A stretch of DNA of 64,000 nucleotides from Symsagittifera roscoffensis (GCF_963678635.1 NC_087062.1:43538395-43602394), one strand, 5' to 3'; shown: positions 35,580 to 46,347, numbered from the stretch's first letter. Notes: generated by a model not told the origin, from the letters alone. Made by a program: numbers and translations.

Positions 35580-36110
35580 TGACGAGTCTTGGGACAGTAC
35601 CGAAGAAGTCTTGGGACAGTGCAGTCTTGGGACAGTACAGTCTTGGGACAGTCTTGGGACGGTGCAGTCTTGGGACAGTCTTGGGCCAGAGCAGTCTTGG
35701 TACGGTCTTGGGACAGTACAGTCTTGGGAAAGTGGTCTTGGGACAGTGTTCTTGGGACAGTGGTCTTGGTACAATAGTCTTGGGACAGTAGTCTTGGGAC
35801 ACTAGTCTTGGGACAGTAGTCTTGGGACACTAGTCTTGGGACAGTAGTCTTGGGACAGTATTCTTGGGACAGTAGTCTTGGGACAGTGGTCTTCGGACAG
35901 TGGTCTTGGGACAGTGGTCTTGAGACAGCAGTCTTGGGACAGTAGTCTTAGAACACTAGTCTTGGGACAGTAGTCTTGGGACACTAGTCTTGGGACAATA
36001 GTCTTGGGACAGTAGTCTTGGCACAGTAGTCTTGGGACAGTAGTCTTGGGGCAAGGGTCTTGGGACAGTGGTCTTGGGACACTAACAAGAAGTACTGGGA
36101 CAGCACCGAA
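35580..36110. repeat. 15-bp tandem array in the leader
   Basis: About 30-35 copies of a gtcttgggacagtag-like unit with small variations (tagtc, ggtc, cac). All frames on both strands are open over much of it. The repeated SQDYCPKT-type peptide on the minus strand is an artefact of the repeat. The array lies 300 bases before gag, the position occupied in copy B by an unrelated satellite. Confidence 0.95.
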
Positions 36111-36407
36111 TAGTCTTGGGACAGTAAAGAGAAAGCTTGGGAAAGCACGAAGAAGTGGTGTGACGGTACTAAAGGGTCTTAAGACAGGTCGAAATAACTG
36201 AATCAAAAGCAATAGGACTAGTCTGAACGTTAAATCGCGATAGATCGGATACTGTTGGGATCACGAATTAGTAAAATTTTAATAAAATTTTATAAGGAAT
36301 AGGAAAGTAGTTTTTCTTTTTATTATCAAAAAAAAAATTTTTTTATTCTTAGAATAGGATTTTGTAAATAACAATATTGTAAATAGAATCAATTGTAAAT
36401 AAAAATC

Positions 36408-37295
36408 ATGAAACGGAGCAGGGTACCGGTAGCTGAAAAAAGAGCTACAGAATCAAAGACAAAATATAACTCGTCGCTACGTAAAATGACATCGGTTGGC
36501 CCAAGAGTAACAAAGAAGAACTTTTCAGTTAGCATGGTCAACACGAGGAGTAATAGAGAGAACAAGACAAAAGAGGGCGCGGAAGGGAAACAAGTGGAAC
36601 CCGCCAACGAGAGTGACCTAGAAACACCAGACCAGAGTGTGGATGAGGTGGAGAAGATGACGTCGGAGTCGACACCGGTGCCGAATGCAGAGGAACCAAA
36701 TCCAAAGTCGATGGAGCTCTCGCCGATAGACACTGTGGAGGACACAACGGGCAACACGCCAGAACTGGTAAAGGACGAGTCTCAAGCAAAAAGAACACCC
36801 TTTACTGAAAAGTTAGCAATGATGGTCGGGATGAAATCAAGAGACATAGTGACGGAGGAACCGAAAGCCGAAAAAGGCAAAACATTCGGAACAGTTTCCA
36901 CGAAAACGACAGACACCAACCAAGACGAAGACCAGGTCAGACCGGGAGCAGCAGCCAACAACAGGGCAACAGCTGACCATGAAACAACAACTTCTCTAGA
37001 TCCGGGCGATCTGATGGCGAAGCTAGATCAGATCGACAGGAGACTAAAGCACAGCGAGGAGGATAGAGAGGTGATAAAGAAAGAGTTAAGATACAACAAA
37101 CACGAGTACCTGGACAACTATTTCAATCTGGCGAAAGCTACAGAGGAAAAGCTTCAGCAGATGTCGGACAAAGTAGATGCCACTAATGGAGAGCGAGGCA
37201 GGAACATCAAAAAAGACATGCAAGAGATGAAGCAACGGTATGACGCAAGGAACAGCCAGTTGGGGAGTCTGGAAACGAGAATGGACAATGAGTAG
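36408..37295 (+). CDS. Gag N-terminal part (copy C)
   Basis: A 295-codon frame starting at the first ATG after the leader. It begins basic, has an acidic and Thr/Pro-rich middle, and ends with a long likely coiled coil (from about residue 200: MAKLDQIDRRLKHSEED through LGSLETRMDNE). The same arrangement is seen in copy B (REHWLRDDMEQL ... LDTRLDAMM). It ends in a TAG within the coiled coil and the capsid-like part follows in other frames, so the original gag was longer. Gag should form the particle. Start choice: the first ATG of the long frame, about 300 bases after the array. Confidence 0.6.
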   Translation: MKRSRVPVAEKRATESKTKYNSSLRKMTSVGPRVTKKNFSVSMVNTRSNRENKTKEGAEGKQVEPANESDLETPDQSVDEVEKMTSESTPVPNAEEPNPKSMELSPIDTVEDTTGNTPELVKDESQAKRTPFTEKLAMMVGMKSRDIVTEEPKAEKGKTFGTVSTKTTDTNQDEDQVRPGAAANNRATADHETTTSLDPGDLMAKLDQIDRRLKHSEEDREVIKKELRYNKHEYLDNYFNLAKATEEKLQQMSDKVDATNGERGRNIKKDMQEMKQRYDARNSQLGSLETRMDNE

Positions 37296-37499
37296 GGACC
37301 AGGCTGAGAGTTCATGTGCAATACAGGCAAAACTAGACGCCATCTTGAGAAACTCTACGTCACAAGACAGGCCGGCAGTGGATCGAACGCAAGGCAACAG
37401 AGTTGACTTCGTGGAACCACAACGAAACAAACGGCAATCAACGCCGTTACCATTACCCCGGGATGCCGCGAGCACAGCACCGGGGGTGGCAAAGCGATT

Positions 37500-38100
37500 A
37501 TGAAAAATGGAACAGCAAATACGACGAGTGTTCCAGGGGATTCCACGACTCACAATAACGTGGGACCGGATGCCATGACGTGGGCAAGCACATGGGAAAT
37601 GATGAACAGGACACTAGAAGCCTTCGCCACGAGGAACACCGACTCGAGTGACAGAGGAGGTAACAAATCCAGGAAAACTTTCAAAAAACCGAAAGAATTC
37701 AAGGATGATTCAGATGGATGCATTGATACTTGGGTAGAAGTCCATGGAACAAGACAACTTGAACGATGAGAGAAAAGCATGCACAGCGATACTCAGCAAC
37801 TTAGAAGGCACGGCGTTGAAGTGCGTGGTTGCGAAGGAGGAAGAGGAACGCGACACTGCGCATAAAATCTTCGAGATATTGTTGAATCGATTCGGGTCAG
37901 GCATGAAGGGTCATCAAGCGATGATGCGATTTGAATAGAGAAGGCAAAGGGAGATGAATCGATAGATCGGTTCCTAGATGATCTCGAGAGCTTCAGACGA
38001 AGCAGTGATCCTGAAGAGTCAAGGAGTAGAAGAAACTTTAGCATCGCCTCAAAGTTCATCGATGGGGTAAAAGGTGATGACTTGAGAAGAATGTTAGCAA
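37500..38100 (+). pseudogene. Gag capsid-like region (copy C)
   Basis: Frames 37500-37769 and 37744-37938 carry FKKPKEFKDDSDGCIDTWVE, then NLNDERKACTAILSNLEGTA and HKIFEILLNRFGSG, followed by GHQAMMRFE and a stop. The pattern (a W...E helix start, then L-x-G-x-A and a LxxRF motif) is that of Gypsy capsids. It continues in another frame to KFIDGVKGDD near 38060. At least three frame changes separate it from the N-terminal part and the nucleocapsid. Confidence 0.65.
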
Positions 38101-38111
38101 CATAATATACA

Positions 38112-38483
38112 TTGTCAAAAGACAATGCACCGACTCCAGAAGAGATGAGACAGAAGTCAAGGGAGTACATGCTAATGAAGCCCAAGAAATACACATATTC
38201 GGATAACAGGAACATGCAAGGGGGGAGCCAACCACAAAGGTCGTCATGGTATAAGCCTAGAGATGAAATGGACAAACGTACATCATGCGCAAATTGCGGG
38301 TCAGCTGATCATCACGTGGCGGATTGCACAACATACAAGCAGGGCATGAAGAGTATGGGATACGCACCAGATGAGGAAGATATGAGCCAGATGGAAGAAC
38401 ACGAGTACTATAGTGGCTTAATCATCAAAATAGGTGCAAGATGCTTCTTCTGCAACCAGGAGGGCCTTACAGATAAATTATGA
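38112..38483 (+). CDS. Gag nucleocapsid region with zinc knuckles (copy C)
   Basis: The frame contains CANCGSADHHVADC, a C-x2-C-x4-H-x4-C zinc knuckle, and 50-60 residues later CFFCNQEG, the first half of a second knuckle. The second is cut short: the sequence passes into LTDKL and a stop. A small deletion or frameshift therefore separates nucleocapsid from the protease frame, which overlaps from 38434. Zinc knuckles bind genomic RNA for packaging. Confidence 0.7.
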   Translation: MSKDNAPTPEEMRQKSREYMLMKPKKYTYSDNRNMQGGSQPQRSSWYKPRDEMDKRTSCANCGSADHHVADCTTYKQGMKSMGYAPDEEDMSQMEEHEYYSGLIIKIGARCFFCNQEGLTDKL

Positions 38484-39762
38484 GAAAGCGGCGTCAGAAG
38501 CGATCAACAAGGTGAAACAAGACCTAGCGACGAAGGAAACTGAGCAACGGTTGAAGCAAGAGATCGACAGCCAGAGATTGAATGAGACGTTAAGTTGCTC
38601 GGTGCCAGTGCCGGAAGCTGTAGCAGGGTCGACAAAGAGTGGAAATTGCAACACTCTGAAAATTGTGACGGGAAAGCCATTTGGCATAAAGAAAATCGGA
38701 GCCAGGATAATGTCGATAATCACTGTAGGTGGCCATGAGGTGACAAGGAATTTAAGCGAACCCAGCGACCAGACAATAATGCACATCGACGTATACGCAG
38801 ATTACTTGAGTGCGATAAGCCCACAGACGACTTCTAGAGCCTTGAGGGCGCTACTCACGAGAGGTGGCAGCAAGTCGGTCCGTGTTGACAACAGATATAC
38901 AGAAGCTTATGGTCCGCATGTGGTGATGTTGAATATAGATGGGATAAACATCTACACGAAAACAATGATAACCTGTGATGAAGATCTAGTGGGGCAGATC
39001 TACCTGGGCAAAGAAGAACTAAAGATGAGATCGATTGGTCACTGTGCCATGCTGGAGGAAAATGCAATGCACATCGGGACAGAGGCAGACGTATCAGCAC
39101 ATGTGCTTGACATAAGTGGCAAGAAGACTCAGTTGCGTGGGTTACTCGATACTGGAGCGGTCTTGAGTGTCATACCAATCGAAACTTGGGAGCGAATGGG
39201 CTTCAACAAAGATGACTTGATAGACTCGAGAATACGGTTGTCAGCTGCTAACAAAGGGGCGCTGCGGGTGCTAGGCAGAACACCAATAATAGCCCTAAAT
39301 CTGGGGGAACGCAATCTGTGGATGAGCTTTCTTGTGGTAGAAAACCTGGATGAGTCTGACCAGTTTATTTTAGGCAGGGACTTCATCAGGAACTTCGCCG
39401 TAACAATTGATTTAAACAATGCGATGTTCAGGATAAGGAACCCGGATAGGAGGTACACAATTAAACCGGTAAATTTAATCATAGCGAATGAAAATAAAGC
39501 ACCGGTATTCTTGAGTAGGAGGGAGAGGCTGAAGGCGAACGAAGCGGCAATTGTGAGCTTGCGAATGAAAAATTACAATGAACTAAGTGACAACAAGCAG
39601 GTATGCATAGTTCCGAATCCTATTAGTCAACGTGCTGCTGTTTTAGGAAGATCCTTCTCGATAACCAAGAGCGGTCTCTGCGTCAGTGTCTTGTTGAATA
39701 CTCTTGATACACCCATCACGATACAGAGGGGGAGGAAGCTGGGATATGCTTTACCCGTTTAA
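38434..39762 (+). CDS. Retropepsin with a degenerate second retropepsin-like unit (copy C)
   Basis: In a 442-residue frame, LLDTGAVLSVIP (catalytic Asp near residue 239) and FILGRDFIRNF (312-322) form a normal retropepsin. About 115 residues upstream is a look-alike with YADYLSAISP (121-130) where DTG should be and IYLGKEELKM (189-198) at the position of ILGRDF. This suggests two tandem retropepsin folds, the first without catalytic Asp-Thr-Gly. Copy B keeps the YADYL motif. Beyond residue 330 there is a linker to RT. There is no ATG at the natural start. The frame overlaps nucleocapsid by 50 bases, as is common for gag-pol junctions, but here it is probably a deletion. Confidence 0.7.
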   Translation: MQDASSATRRALQINYEKAASEAINKVKQDLATKETEQRLKQEIDSQRLNETLSCSVPVPEAVAGSTKSGNCNTLKIVTGKPFGIKKIGARIMSIITVGGHEVTRNLSEPSDQTIMHIDVYADYLSAISPQTTSRALRALLTRGGSKSVRVDNRYTEAYGPHVVMLNIDGINIYTKTMITCDEDLVGQIYLGKEELKMRSIGHCAMLEENAMHIGTEADVSAHVLDISGKKTQLRGLLDTGAVLSVIPIETWERMGFNKDDLIDSRIRLSAANKGALRVLGRTPIIALNLGERNLWMSFLVVENLDESDQFILGRDFIRNFAVTIDLNNAMFRIRNPDRRYTIKPVNLIIANENKAPVFLSRRERLKANEAAIVSLRMKNYNELSDNKQVCIVPNPISQRAAVLGRSFSITKSGLCVSVLLNTLDTPITIQRGRKLGYALPV

Positions 39763-39774
39763 ACTTGATATGAA

Positions 39775-40203
39775 ATGACTGAAAATTCGGAACAAAATGA
39801 AGTTGTTGATTGTCCCAATCATAGGGACAAAATTTGTATCTTGAGACGATTGAAGAAAATGAAAGGTTCATCAGGTCAGGTGAAATCACTCAAGTCAGAG
39901 ACAGACGATGGGCTATCGAGCTGTTCGAATTTTCCGGAACGGCCCACACTAGATGAAATGCAGAGTGATAAACCGGTCCTGCCGGAGATCGAACACTTAA
40001 GGGGCAAGTTGATAGACGAACAGCTCGAAGCCATCAAGGATGTATTAGAGCGGAACGAGGAAGTTTTTTCGAGACATAAAACAGACATCGGGTGTTGTAA
40101 TTTTGTTGAGCATGAAATAGAACTTGAAGAGAATGCGGTACCACACAGGGAGGGGGCGAGGCGCATGACCCCCACAAATCAGAGGCATGTAGGAAAGAAA
40201 TAG
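39775..40203 (+). CDS. Pol linker and RT N-terminal extension (copy C)
   Basis: A 142-residue frame begins ATGACTGAAAATTCG, shortly after the stop of the protease frame. It ends with VEHEIELEENAVPHREGARR, the start of Gypsy RT (the xHxI...P..R motif). A frameshift near 40185 separates it from the RT body, whose frame starts at 40224. The N-terminal part is acidic and unrecognised. Confidence 0.6.
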   Translation: MTENSEQNEVVDCPNHRDKICILRRLKKMKGSSGQVKSLKSETDDGLSSCSNFPERPTLDEMQSDKPVLPEIEHLRGKLIDEQLEAIKDVLERNEEVFSRHKTDIGCCNFVEHEIELEENAVPHREGARRMTPTNQRHVGKK

Positions 40204-40223
40204 AGACATTACTAGAGTATGAC

Positions 40224-40985
40224 ATGATAGAACCATCCAAGTTACCGTGGGTGTGTGGAGTAGTGATGGCCAAAAAGAAAGGCGACCAATTGAGGTTTTG
40301 CTGTGACTTTCGATATCTGAACTCCGTCACGGTGAAGGGTGCCTATCCCATACCTAGGATTGACGAGAGCCTCTCGAAGTATGGTGACGCAAAATTTTTT
40401 ACAACTCTTGATTTAGGTTCGGCATTCTGGCAGGTCCCGCTGAGGAAGCAAGACAGGGACAAAACAGGGTTGGCTTGCGAGTTGGGGCTGTTTCAATGGA
40501 AACGGATGCCGTTTGGTCTTTTCAATGCCACAGCCAAATTTCAACGGTTGAGGGCACATGCGCTGATAGGTGTGACAAAGAAGTACGGCAATCTGGTAAT
40601 GTGCTACGTGGATGACGTAGTAATAGCGACGCCCACACTAGAAGACCACATCGAGCGACTGGACGAGGTGTTTGCATGTATGAAGAGGTCGGGGCTGAAG
40701 TGTAAACCATCAAAGTGCGAGATACTCAAGGATTCGATAAAATACTTGGGCAGGATGGTGGACAGGCACGGCATCAGACCGGATCCCGATGCAGTAGAAG
40801 CAGTTCTAACTTGGAAATTGCCAAAAACAGAACACCAGTTGGTGAGCTTCCTGGGTTTTGCGAACTACTACAGGGAATTCATCAAGGGCTATGCAGACAA
40901 GGTATTCCCGATGCAACAATTAAAGAGACACAAAGGCAAAAGTTCACATGGAACAACGCAGCAGAAGAATCATTCCAGAGAATAA
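40224..40985 (+). CDS. Reverse transcriptase core (copy C)
   Basis: A Ty3/Gypsy-type RT with all main motifs in order: LRFCCDFRYLNSVT (residues 23-36), TLDLGSAFWQVPL (motif A, Asp 63), MPFGLFNATAKFQ, MCYVDDVVIA (motif C, YVDD at 128-131) and SFLGFANYYREFIKGYAD (thumb). The catalytic Asp residues are intact. The frame ends at a TAA at 40983, and the following RNase H starts in another frame. Enzymatically the core would be competent if expressed. The flanking frameshifts would prevent a full Pol. Confidence 0.85.
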   Translation: MIEPSKLPWVCGVVMAKKKGDQLRFCCDFRYLNSVTVKGAYPIPRIDESLSKYGDAKFFTTLDLGSAFWQVPLRKQDRDKTGLACELGLFQWKRMPFGLFNATAKFQRLRAHALIGVTKKYGNLVMCYVDDVVIATPTLEDHIERLDEVFACMKRSGLKCKPSKCEILKDSIKYLGRMVDRHGIRPDPDAVEAVLTWKLPKTEHQLVSFLGFANYYREFIKGYADKVFPMQQLKRHKGKSSHGTTQQKNHSRE

Positions 40986-41340
40986 AGAAAGAGTTGTGCG
41001 AGGCACCGGTGTAAGGGATGCCAACGGAAAAAGGGATGTACGTGTTGGATACGGACGCGTCGGTAGTCGCGATTTCCGGAATTATCCATCAAGAACAAGA
41101 ATGGAACGGGAAGACAGTCTTAAGACCAATAGCATACGGGAGCAAAATCTTGAGTGATACAGAAATGAAGTACGGGGCGCCGAAAGCAGAGATGTTCGCG
41201 GTTGTTACTTTTGTCGAGAAATACAGTGCATAGTTAGGCAGTGAGCCATTTAAGCTGCGGGTCGAGAACAGGTCACTCAGCTGGTTGAAGACGTACTCGA
41301 TGGACCAGAGCTTACATTGGGAGATGGATAGTTCGCTTGG
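40986..41340 (+). pseudogene. RNase H domain (copy C)
   Basis: The frame 41018-41233 reads YVLDTDASVVAISGIIHQEQ, with the first catalytic Asp, then YGSKILSDTEMKYGAPKAEM, with the Glu of helix A. It ends at a TAG at 41231. The continuation (LGSEPFKLRVEN and SLSWLKTYSMDQS) lies beyond, with a further frameshift before 41337. RNase H removes the RNA strand during reverse transcription. Copy B keeps the residues at the stop position as coding (FVEKYHSYLG), so the stop is a mutation in copy C. Confidence 0.75.
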
Positions 41341-42749
41341 ATGGGTACAACATGATAATTGAGCATAGAACAAGGGACAAACATCAGAATGCCGATAGCT
41401 TGAGTAAAAAGACGGAGTTCTACGAAAGACAGGAACAGAGGGAGGCGGACAGGCCCGAAATTAAAGATGGCTTCTCCCTCATGGACAAAGAAACGTATGA
41501 CAGTCTTCCACTCACGAGATGGCTAGACAAGTCAGGTAAACCGAAAGAAGATCATCCCGAATTACCAGAGGAGCCTCAAAAGAAAACAATCTTGAAGAAG
41601 AACCGAGGGATGCCGATAGAGATTATGCTCAAGTCAAAAATTGTGAGAGAGACGCTCAAGGCAAAAGGCTATGATCTCAACCAGGTGGAAACGGGAGATA
41701 CTCAGGTAGATGAAGACTTGTGGAGATTACTTGAGAAACTGGCAGATGATAAACCCTTGAACGAAGGAAAGGGTAGGGAGGAACCGGAAGTCACGATACT
41801 GCGAAGGAGTGAAACAGTTGGCAACGCAGACTCTTTAAGAGGAAGCGTTACTGATGGCAAAGAAGTCGTGCGGTCACTGGTTGACAAAATCCCTGATAAC
41901 ATACTTGAGCGGACTCAGGTTAGGAAGAAGAAAGTGGCGTTTAAGGGAGAAGCTGAACACCTGGGACTAGGTCAAGAGTCCGGGGAGTGGTCCACGTCCA
42001 CGGAGGAAGAAGAAACCGGAGAAGAGAAATTGTCCGGGGAGCGTGAAGCATGGGATGAAGATTCGGAAAAGAGCAGCGATGATCAGGATAGTCTATGCAT
42101 GATACTGGCAGAGGAGAAGATGAGACATCGCGACAGGGAGCTACAAACAGATCCCTCCTCTGGAACGTACAACTCGGATGAACAAGAAGTACAAGGAGGT
42201 GAAGAACTGGATAAAATTGCGGTATCGAGGAATTCATTCAGGGAACTATCATGCAACTCAAATGTCAGAACAAATCTGGTGCCAGAAGATGATATGAAGA
42301 TCGTGAAGAGGATAATATGCGTAAAGCTGAAGGATGACATCCACAACCCTGGGGAAAAGAATGGACAGATCATGGCACTAAACGAACATGTCAAAGCGAG
42401 ATATAGGCTGTCGGACCTGATAAGGGTCCAAAATAATCACAAGATGACAAGTAACCTCTCCAAACTGATCCGGACGGGGTCCAAGGAGAAAGGGGAACTC
42501 GAGGAAGACAGCTACAAGATCTTGAGTCAGTTCTACAAAGAAAGAAAAGATTTATTCTATCACACAGCTGATGGGGTGGTAGCGTGCAAGAGAAAAGACG
42601 AGGAGAAGATACTACACAAGCACAACCTCATCATATTACCACAACTGTATCAGACGGAGGTGTTATTCAGATCGCACGATCAGATGGGGCACCAGGGGAT
42701 AGACAAAGTGCAACAGAGAATACTTCACAGTTTGATTGGCCAGGATTAA
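41337..42749 (+). CDS. RNase H end, connection and integrase N-terminus (copy C)
   Basis: A 470-residue frame. It begins DGYNMIIEHRTRDKHQNADS, the end of RNase H. Next is FYERQEQREADRPEIKDGF and a long acidic linker (residues 60-400). It closes with LPQLYQTEVLFRSHDQMGHQ, the His-x-His half of the integrase zinc-binding domain. The matching Cys pair (CLACLQ) is in another frame from 42735 on. The Glu/Asp-rich insertion between RNase H and integrase is unusually long. Confidence 0.75.
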   Translation: MDGYNMIIEHRTRDKHQNADSLSKKTEFYERQEQREADRPEIKDGFSLMDKETYDSLPLTRWLDKSGKPKEDHPELPEEPQKKTILKKNRGMPIEIMLKSKIVRETLKAKGYDLNQVETGDTQVDEDLWRLLEKLADDKPLNEGKGREEPEVTILRRSETVGNADSLRGSVTDGKEVVRSLVDKIPDNILERTQVRKKKVAFKGEAEHLGLGQESGEWSTSTEEEETGEEKLSGEREAWDEDSEKSSDDQDSLCMILAEEKMRHRDRELQTDPSSGTYNSDEQEVQGGEELDKIAVSRNSFRELSCNSNVRTNLVPEDDMKIVKRIICVKLKDDIHNPGEKNGQIMALNEHVKARYRLSDLIRVQNNHKMTSNLSKLIRTGSKEKGELEEDSYKILSQFYKERKDLFYHTADGVVACKRKDEEKILHKHNLIILPQLYQTEVLFRSHDQMGHQGIDKVQQRILHSLIGQD

Positions 42750-44544
42750 GGAAAGCTTGCGAGAGATGGGTGAATGCATGCCTGGCATGCCTGCAAGTAA
42801 AAGACCCAACAAAAATGAAGTTCCCACTCAAGCCCGTTGAAAGCTCGGAATTTAACGAGGTGGTGCAGATAGACCATCAAACAATCTGCTGACAGAGTCG
42901 GGTTACAACCAGATACTGGTCATAATAGACCACTTCACAAAGTTGGCAGAAGCGGTCCCGTGTCAGACAGCCTCAGCAGAGGAGACTTGTGACCACCTGA
43001 TAACGCATTGGATATTACGATATGGTTGTCCAATGACTTTTCAGTCAGACAACGGCAAAGCCTTTGTGGGGGACTTGACAAAAGAATTGATGAAGAGGTC
43101 ACACATCGATCAAGCACACTCGACAACCTACCATCCTCAGACAAACGGGCTGGTAGAGAGACAGAATAGAACGTTGGTGAACATGCTGGGGGTATACTGC
43201 TCAAGATACATGACGGACTGGGATAAATATCTGCCGCAAGTCGTAGGGGCGTACAACAGTACGCAACACTCAACAACGGACATCAGTCCTTTCATGATGT
43301 TGACGGGCAGGGAGAGAGCAATGCCCCTGACATTCTTTTACCCGGAATACGAAGGTAAGAGGACATCGCCTCAAGCTTACGTGAAAGAAGCGATCAGGAG
43401 ACAGCAGGAACTAAACGAGCTCTGCAGGAGGAACACTGCGCAAGCACAAATGAGACCGCGCAAGAAATATGATGAAAAGATATTAAAGGCGAAGCCATAT
43501 GAAGTGGGCCAGTACGTGTGGGTCTTCCAGAACGTCATACTGCCCAAAGGGACAAAGAAACGACTTAAGAAATGGAGAGGACCATTCATGATAACGGAGG
43601 TACACCAACAAGGACGGTTCTACCGCTTGAGTACGGTGCGAGCAGCACATTATGAAAATCTGAAGCCTCACATCCCATCCCCACAGGACTGGTGTATACC
43701 ACAGGACATGGAGGGATTTGAGTACCTACTGGTGGAGCCTGCGTGTGAAGTGAATGAAAAAAGCACCAGTGAGAAAAATGATGGAAACGAGAACTTGAGT
43801 TTGGATGACAAAGAAAAGATAGAAGCAGACTCTGAGGCGGAATCCTTTGTGGAAGAAGACTGGAACGATCCGGAGCAGGGTGAGGTGCCGAAATGGACAG
43901 AACCAGACTTACCAATACCAGCGGGGACTAGGAGTGGCAATCGCAAACGGACAGGCATGAGGTACAACAGGTACGGAGATGATTTCCTGATTGATAAGAT
44001 ACAGCCCGATGAACTAAGCGAAGAGCTACTAAGTGTGGGCGAACTGGCAGCCGATGATGAATGGCAAATTATCAATGATAATGGACACTACCCGCAGGAA
44101 GACTACACGACACCAGAACGAGAGACAGATTTGGAACAGGGAGAAGAGGGAGAATACGAACTTGAGGATATTAGAATGGATGCGCGATGTCAAGAACGGA
44201 AGCGGCAAAGGACAAAGCATCCAACAAGTTGACGTATCAGCGGAAAAGCACACGAAAACGGAGGATCCCCTCTTCGGCTGGACAGCAACAGACAGGCCAC
44301 TCGAGGTTCCACCAGATAATTTAGACCCTCACCATCGACGGGGACGTCAATAAATGTTTTTGTCCGGGGAGTGGTGGTAGGGTTACCCACACTAAAAATT
44401 TAATGATAAAGAAACTGAAGGAAGTGAGAGAAACGAATGGACTGGAACTGGATGGGGAGGAGGCTGAGCCTACCATAGGACGGAATTTCAAAACGAAGTT
44501 TGAAATACCAAACGAATACTCGGAAAACATCCTGATAAGGGCCC
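42430..44544 (+). repeat. Integrase block, first tandem copy (2,115-bp unit)
   Basis: Everything from about acaagatgacaagtaacc (42440) onward recurs at 44555 with an offset of exactly 2,115 bases and about 99% identity by eye. The unit holds the integrase zinc-binding domain, catalytic core, C-terminus and following spacer. Confidence 0.9.
42584..44232 (+). pseudogene. Integrase, first copy (copy C)
   Basis: The 42584-42892 frame has the zinc-domain Cys pair (CERWVNACLACLQ) and QIDHQTIC, the first catalytic Asp. A frameshift at about 42890 leads to the 42943-44232 frame with IITHWILRYG-type sequence, TFQSDNGKAF (second Asp), NGLVERQNRTLVN (catalytic Glu), GAYNSTQHSTT and KKWRGPFMITEV (GPY/F-type module). 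A long acidic tail with NRKRTGMRYNRYGDDF follows. Two frameshifts (near 42735 and 42890) separate the pieces. Both copies share them, so they predate the duplication. Confidence 0.85.
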
Positions 44545-44864
44545 AAAAGAATGACAAGATGACAAGTAACCTCTCCAAACTGATCCGGACGGGGTCCAAG
44601 GAGAAAGGGGAACTCGAGGAAGACAGCTACAAGATCTTGAGCCAGTTCTACAAAGAAAGAAAAGATTTATTCTATCACACAGCTGATGGGGTGGTAGCGT
44701 GCAAGAGAAAAGACGAGGAGAAGATACTACACAGGCACAACCTCATCATATTACCACAACTGTATCAGACGGAGGTGTTATTCAGATCGCACGATCAGAT
44801 GGGGCACCAGGGGATAGACAAAGTGCAACAGAGAATACTTCACAGTTTGATTGGCCAGGATTAA
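44403..44864 (+). pseudogene. Chimeric frame at the duplication junction
   Basis: The N-terminal 45 residues (MIKKLKEVRETNGLELDGEE through NEYSENILI) are the start of the macro-like protein found complete at 46666. The rest (MTSNLSKLIRTGSKEKGELE ... MGHQGIDKVQQ) is the end of the RNase H-integrase connection. The switch at about 44538 is the breakpoint of the 2,115-bp tandem duplication. It is an accidental fusion, not a designed gene. Confidence 0.85.
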
Positions 44865-46347
44865 GGAAAGCTTGCGAGAGATGGGTGAATGCATGCCTAG
44901 CATGCCTGCAAGTATAAGACCCAACGAAAATGAAGTTTCCACTCAAGCCCGTTGAAAGCTCGGAATTTAACGAGGTGGTGCAGATAGACCATCAAAAAAT
45001 CTGCTGACAGAGTCGGGTTACAACCAGATACTGGTCATAATAGACCACTTCACAAAGTTGGCAGAAGCGGTCCCGTGTCAGACAGCCTCAGCAGAGGAGA
45101 CTTGTGACCACCTGATAACGCATTGGATATTACGATATGGTTGTCCAATGACTTTTCAGTCAGACAACGGCAAAGCCTTTGTGGGGGACTTGACAAAAGA
45201 ATTGATGAAGAGGTCACACATCGCTCAAGCACACTCGACAACCTACCATCCTCAGACAAACGGGCTGGTAGAGAGACAGAATAGAACGTTGGTGAACATG
45301 CTGGGGGTATACTGCTCAAGATACATGACAAACTGGGATAAATATCTGCCGCAAGTCGTGGGGGCGTACAACAGTACGCAACACTCAACAACGGGCATCA
45401 GTCCTTTCATGATGTTGACGGGCAGGGAGAGAGCAATGCCCCTGACATTCTTTTACCCGGAATACGAAGGTAAGAGGACATCGCCTCAAGCTTACGTGAA
45501 AGAAGCGATCAGGAGACATCAGGAACTAAACGAGCTCTGCAGGAGGAACACTGCGCAAGCACAAATGAGACAGCGCAAGAAATATGATGATAAGATATTA
45601 AAGGCGAAGCCATATGAAGTGGGCCAGTACGTGTGGGTCTTCCAGAACGTCATACTGCCCAAAGGTACAAAGAAACGACTTAAGAAATGGAGAGGACCAT
45701 TCATGATAACGGAGGTACACCAACAAGGACGGTTCTACCGCTTGAGTACGGTGCGAGCAGCACATTATGAAAATCTGAAGCCTCGCATCCCATCCCCACA
45801 GGACTGGTGTATACCACAGGACATGGAGGGATTTGAGTACCTACTGGTGGAGCCTGCGTGTGAAGTGAATGAAAAAAGCACCAGTGAGAAAAATGATGGA
45901 AACGAGAACTTGAGTTTGGATGACAAAGAAAAGATAGAAGCAGACTCTGAGGCGGAATCCTTTGTGGAAGAAGACTGGAACGATCCGGAGCAGGGTGAGG
46001 TGCCGAAATGGACAGAACCAGACTTACCAATACCAGCGGGGACTAGGAGTGGCAATCGCAAACGGACAGGCATGAGGTACAACAGGTACGGAGATGATTT
46101 CCTGATTGATAAGATACAGCCCGATGAACTAAGCGAAGAGCTACTAAGTGTGGGCGAACTGGCAGCCGATGATGAATGGCAAATTATCAATGATAATGGA
46201 CACTACCCGCAGGAAGACTACTCGACACCAGAACGAGAGACAGATTTGGAACAGGGAGAAGAGGGAGAATACGAACTTGAGGATATTAGAATGGATGCGC
46301 GATGTCAAGAACGGAAGCGGCAAAGGACAAGGCATCGAACAAGTTGA
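44699..46347 (+). pseudogene. Integrase, second copy (copy C)
   Basis: A near-identical duplicate of the first copy, with only a few substitutions (for example IDQAH to IAQAH, DISPF to GISPF, MRPRKKY to MRQRKKY). It has the same DDE residues and the same two frameshifts. Near 44914 it also has an in-frame TAA where the first copy reads AAA, after CLACLQV. It is nonfunctional unless the frameshifts are suppressed. Confidence 0.85.

Noticed and set aside
35580..36110. A CRISPR-like array
   Set aside because: Units are contiguous 15-mers without unique spacers, and the context is eukaryotic.
35443..36212. Long open frames with SQDYCPKT or SWDSTVLG repeats
   Set aside because: These are products of the 15-bp array, open in up to six frames. 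There is no non-repetitive coding sequence.
44403..44864. A novel fusion protein of unknown head plus integrase zinc domain
   Set aside because: The join coincides with the breakpoint of the 2,115-bp duplication and is explained by it.
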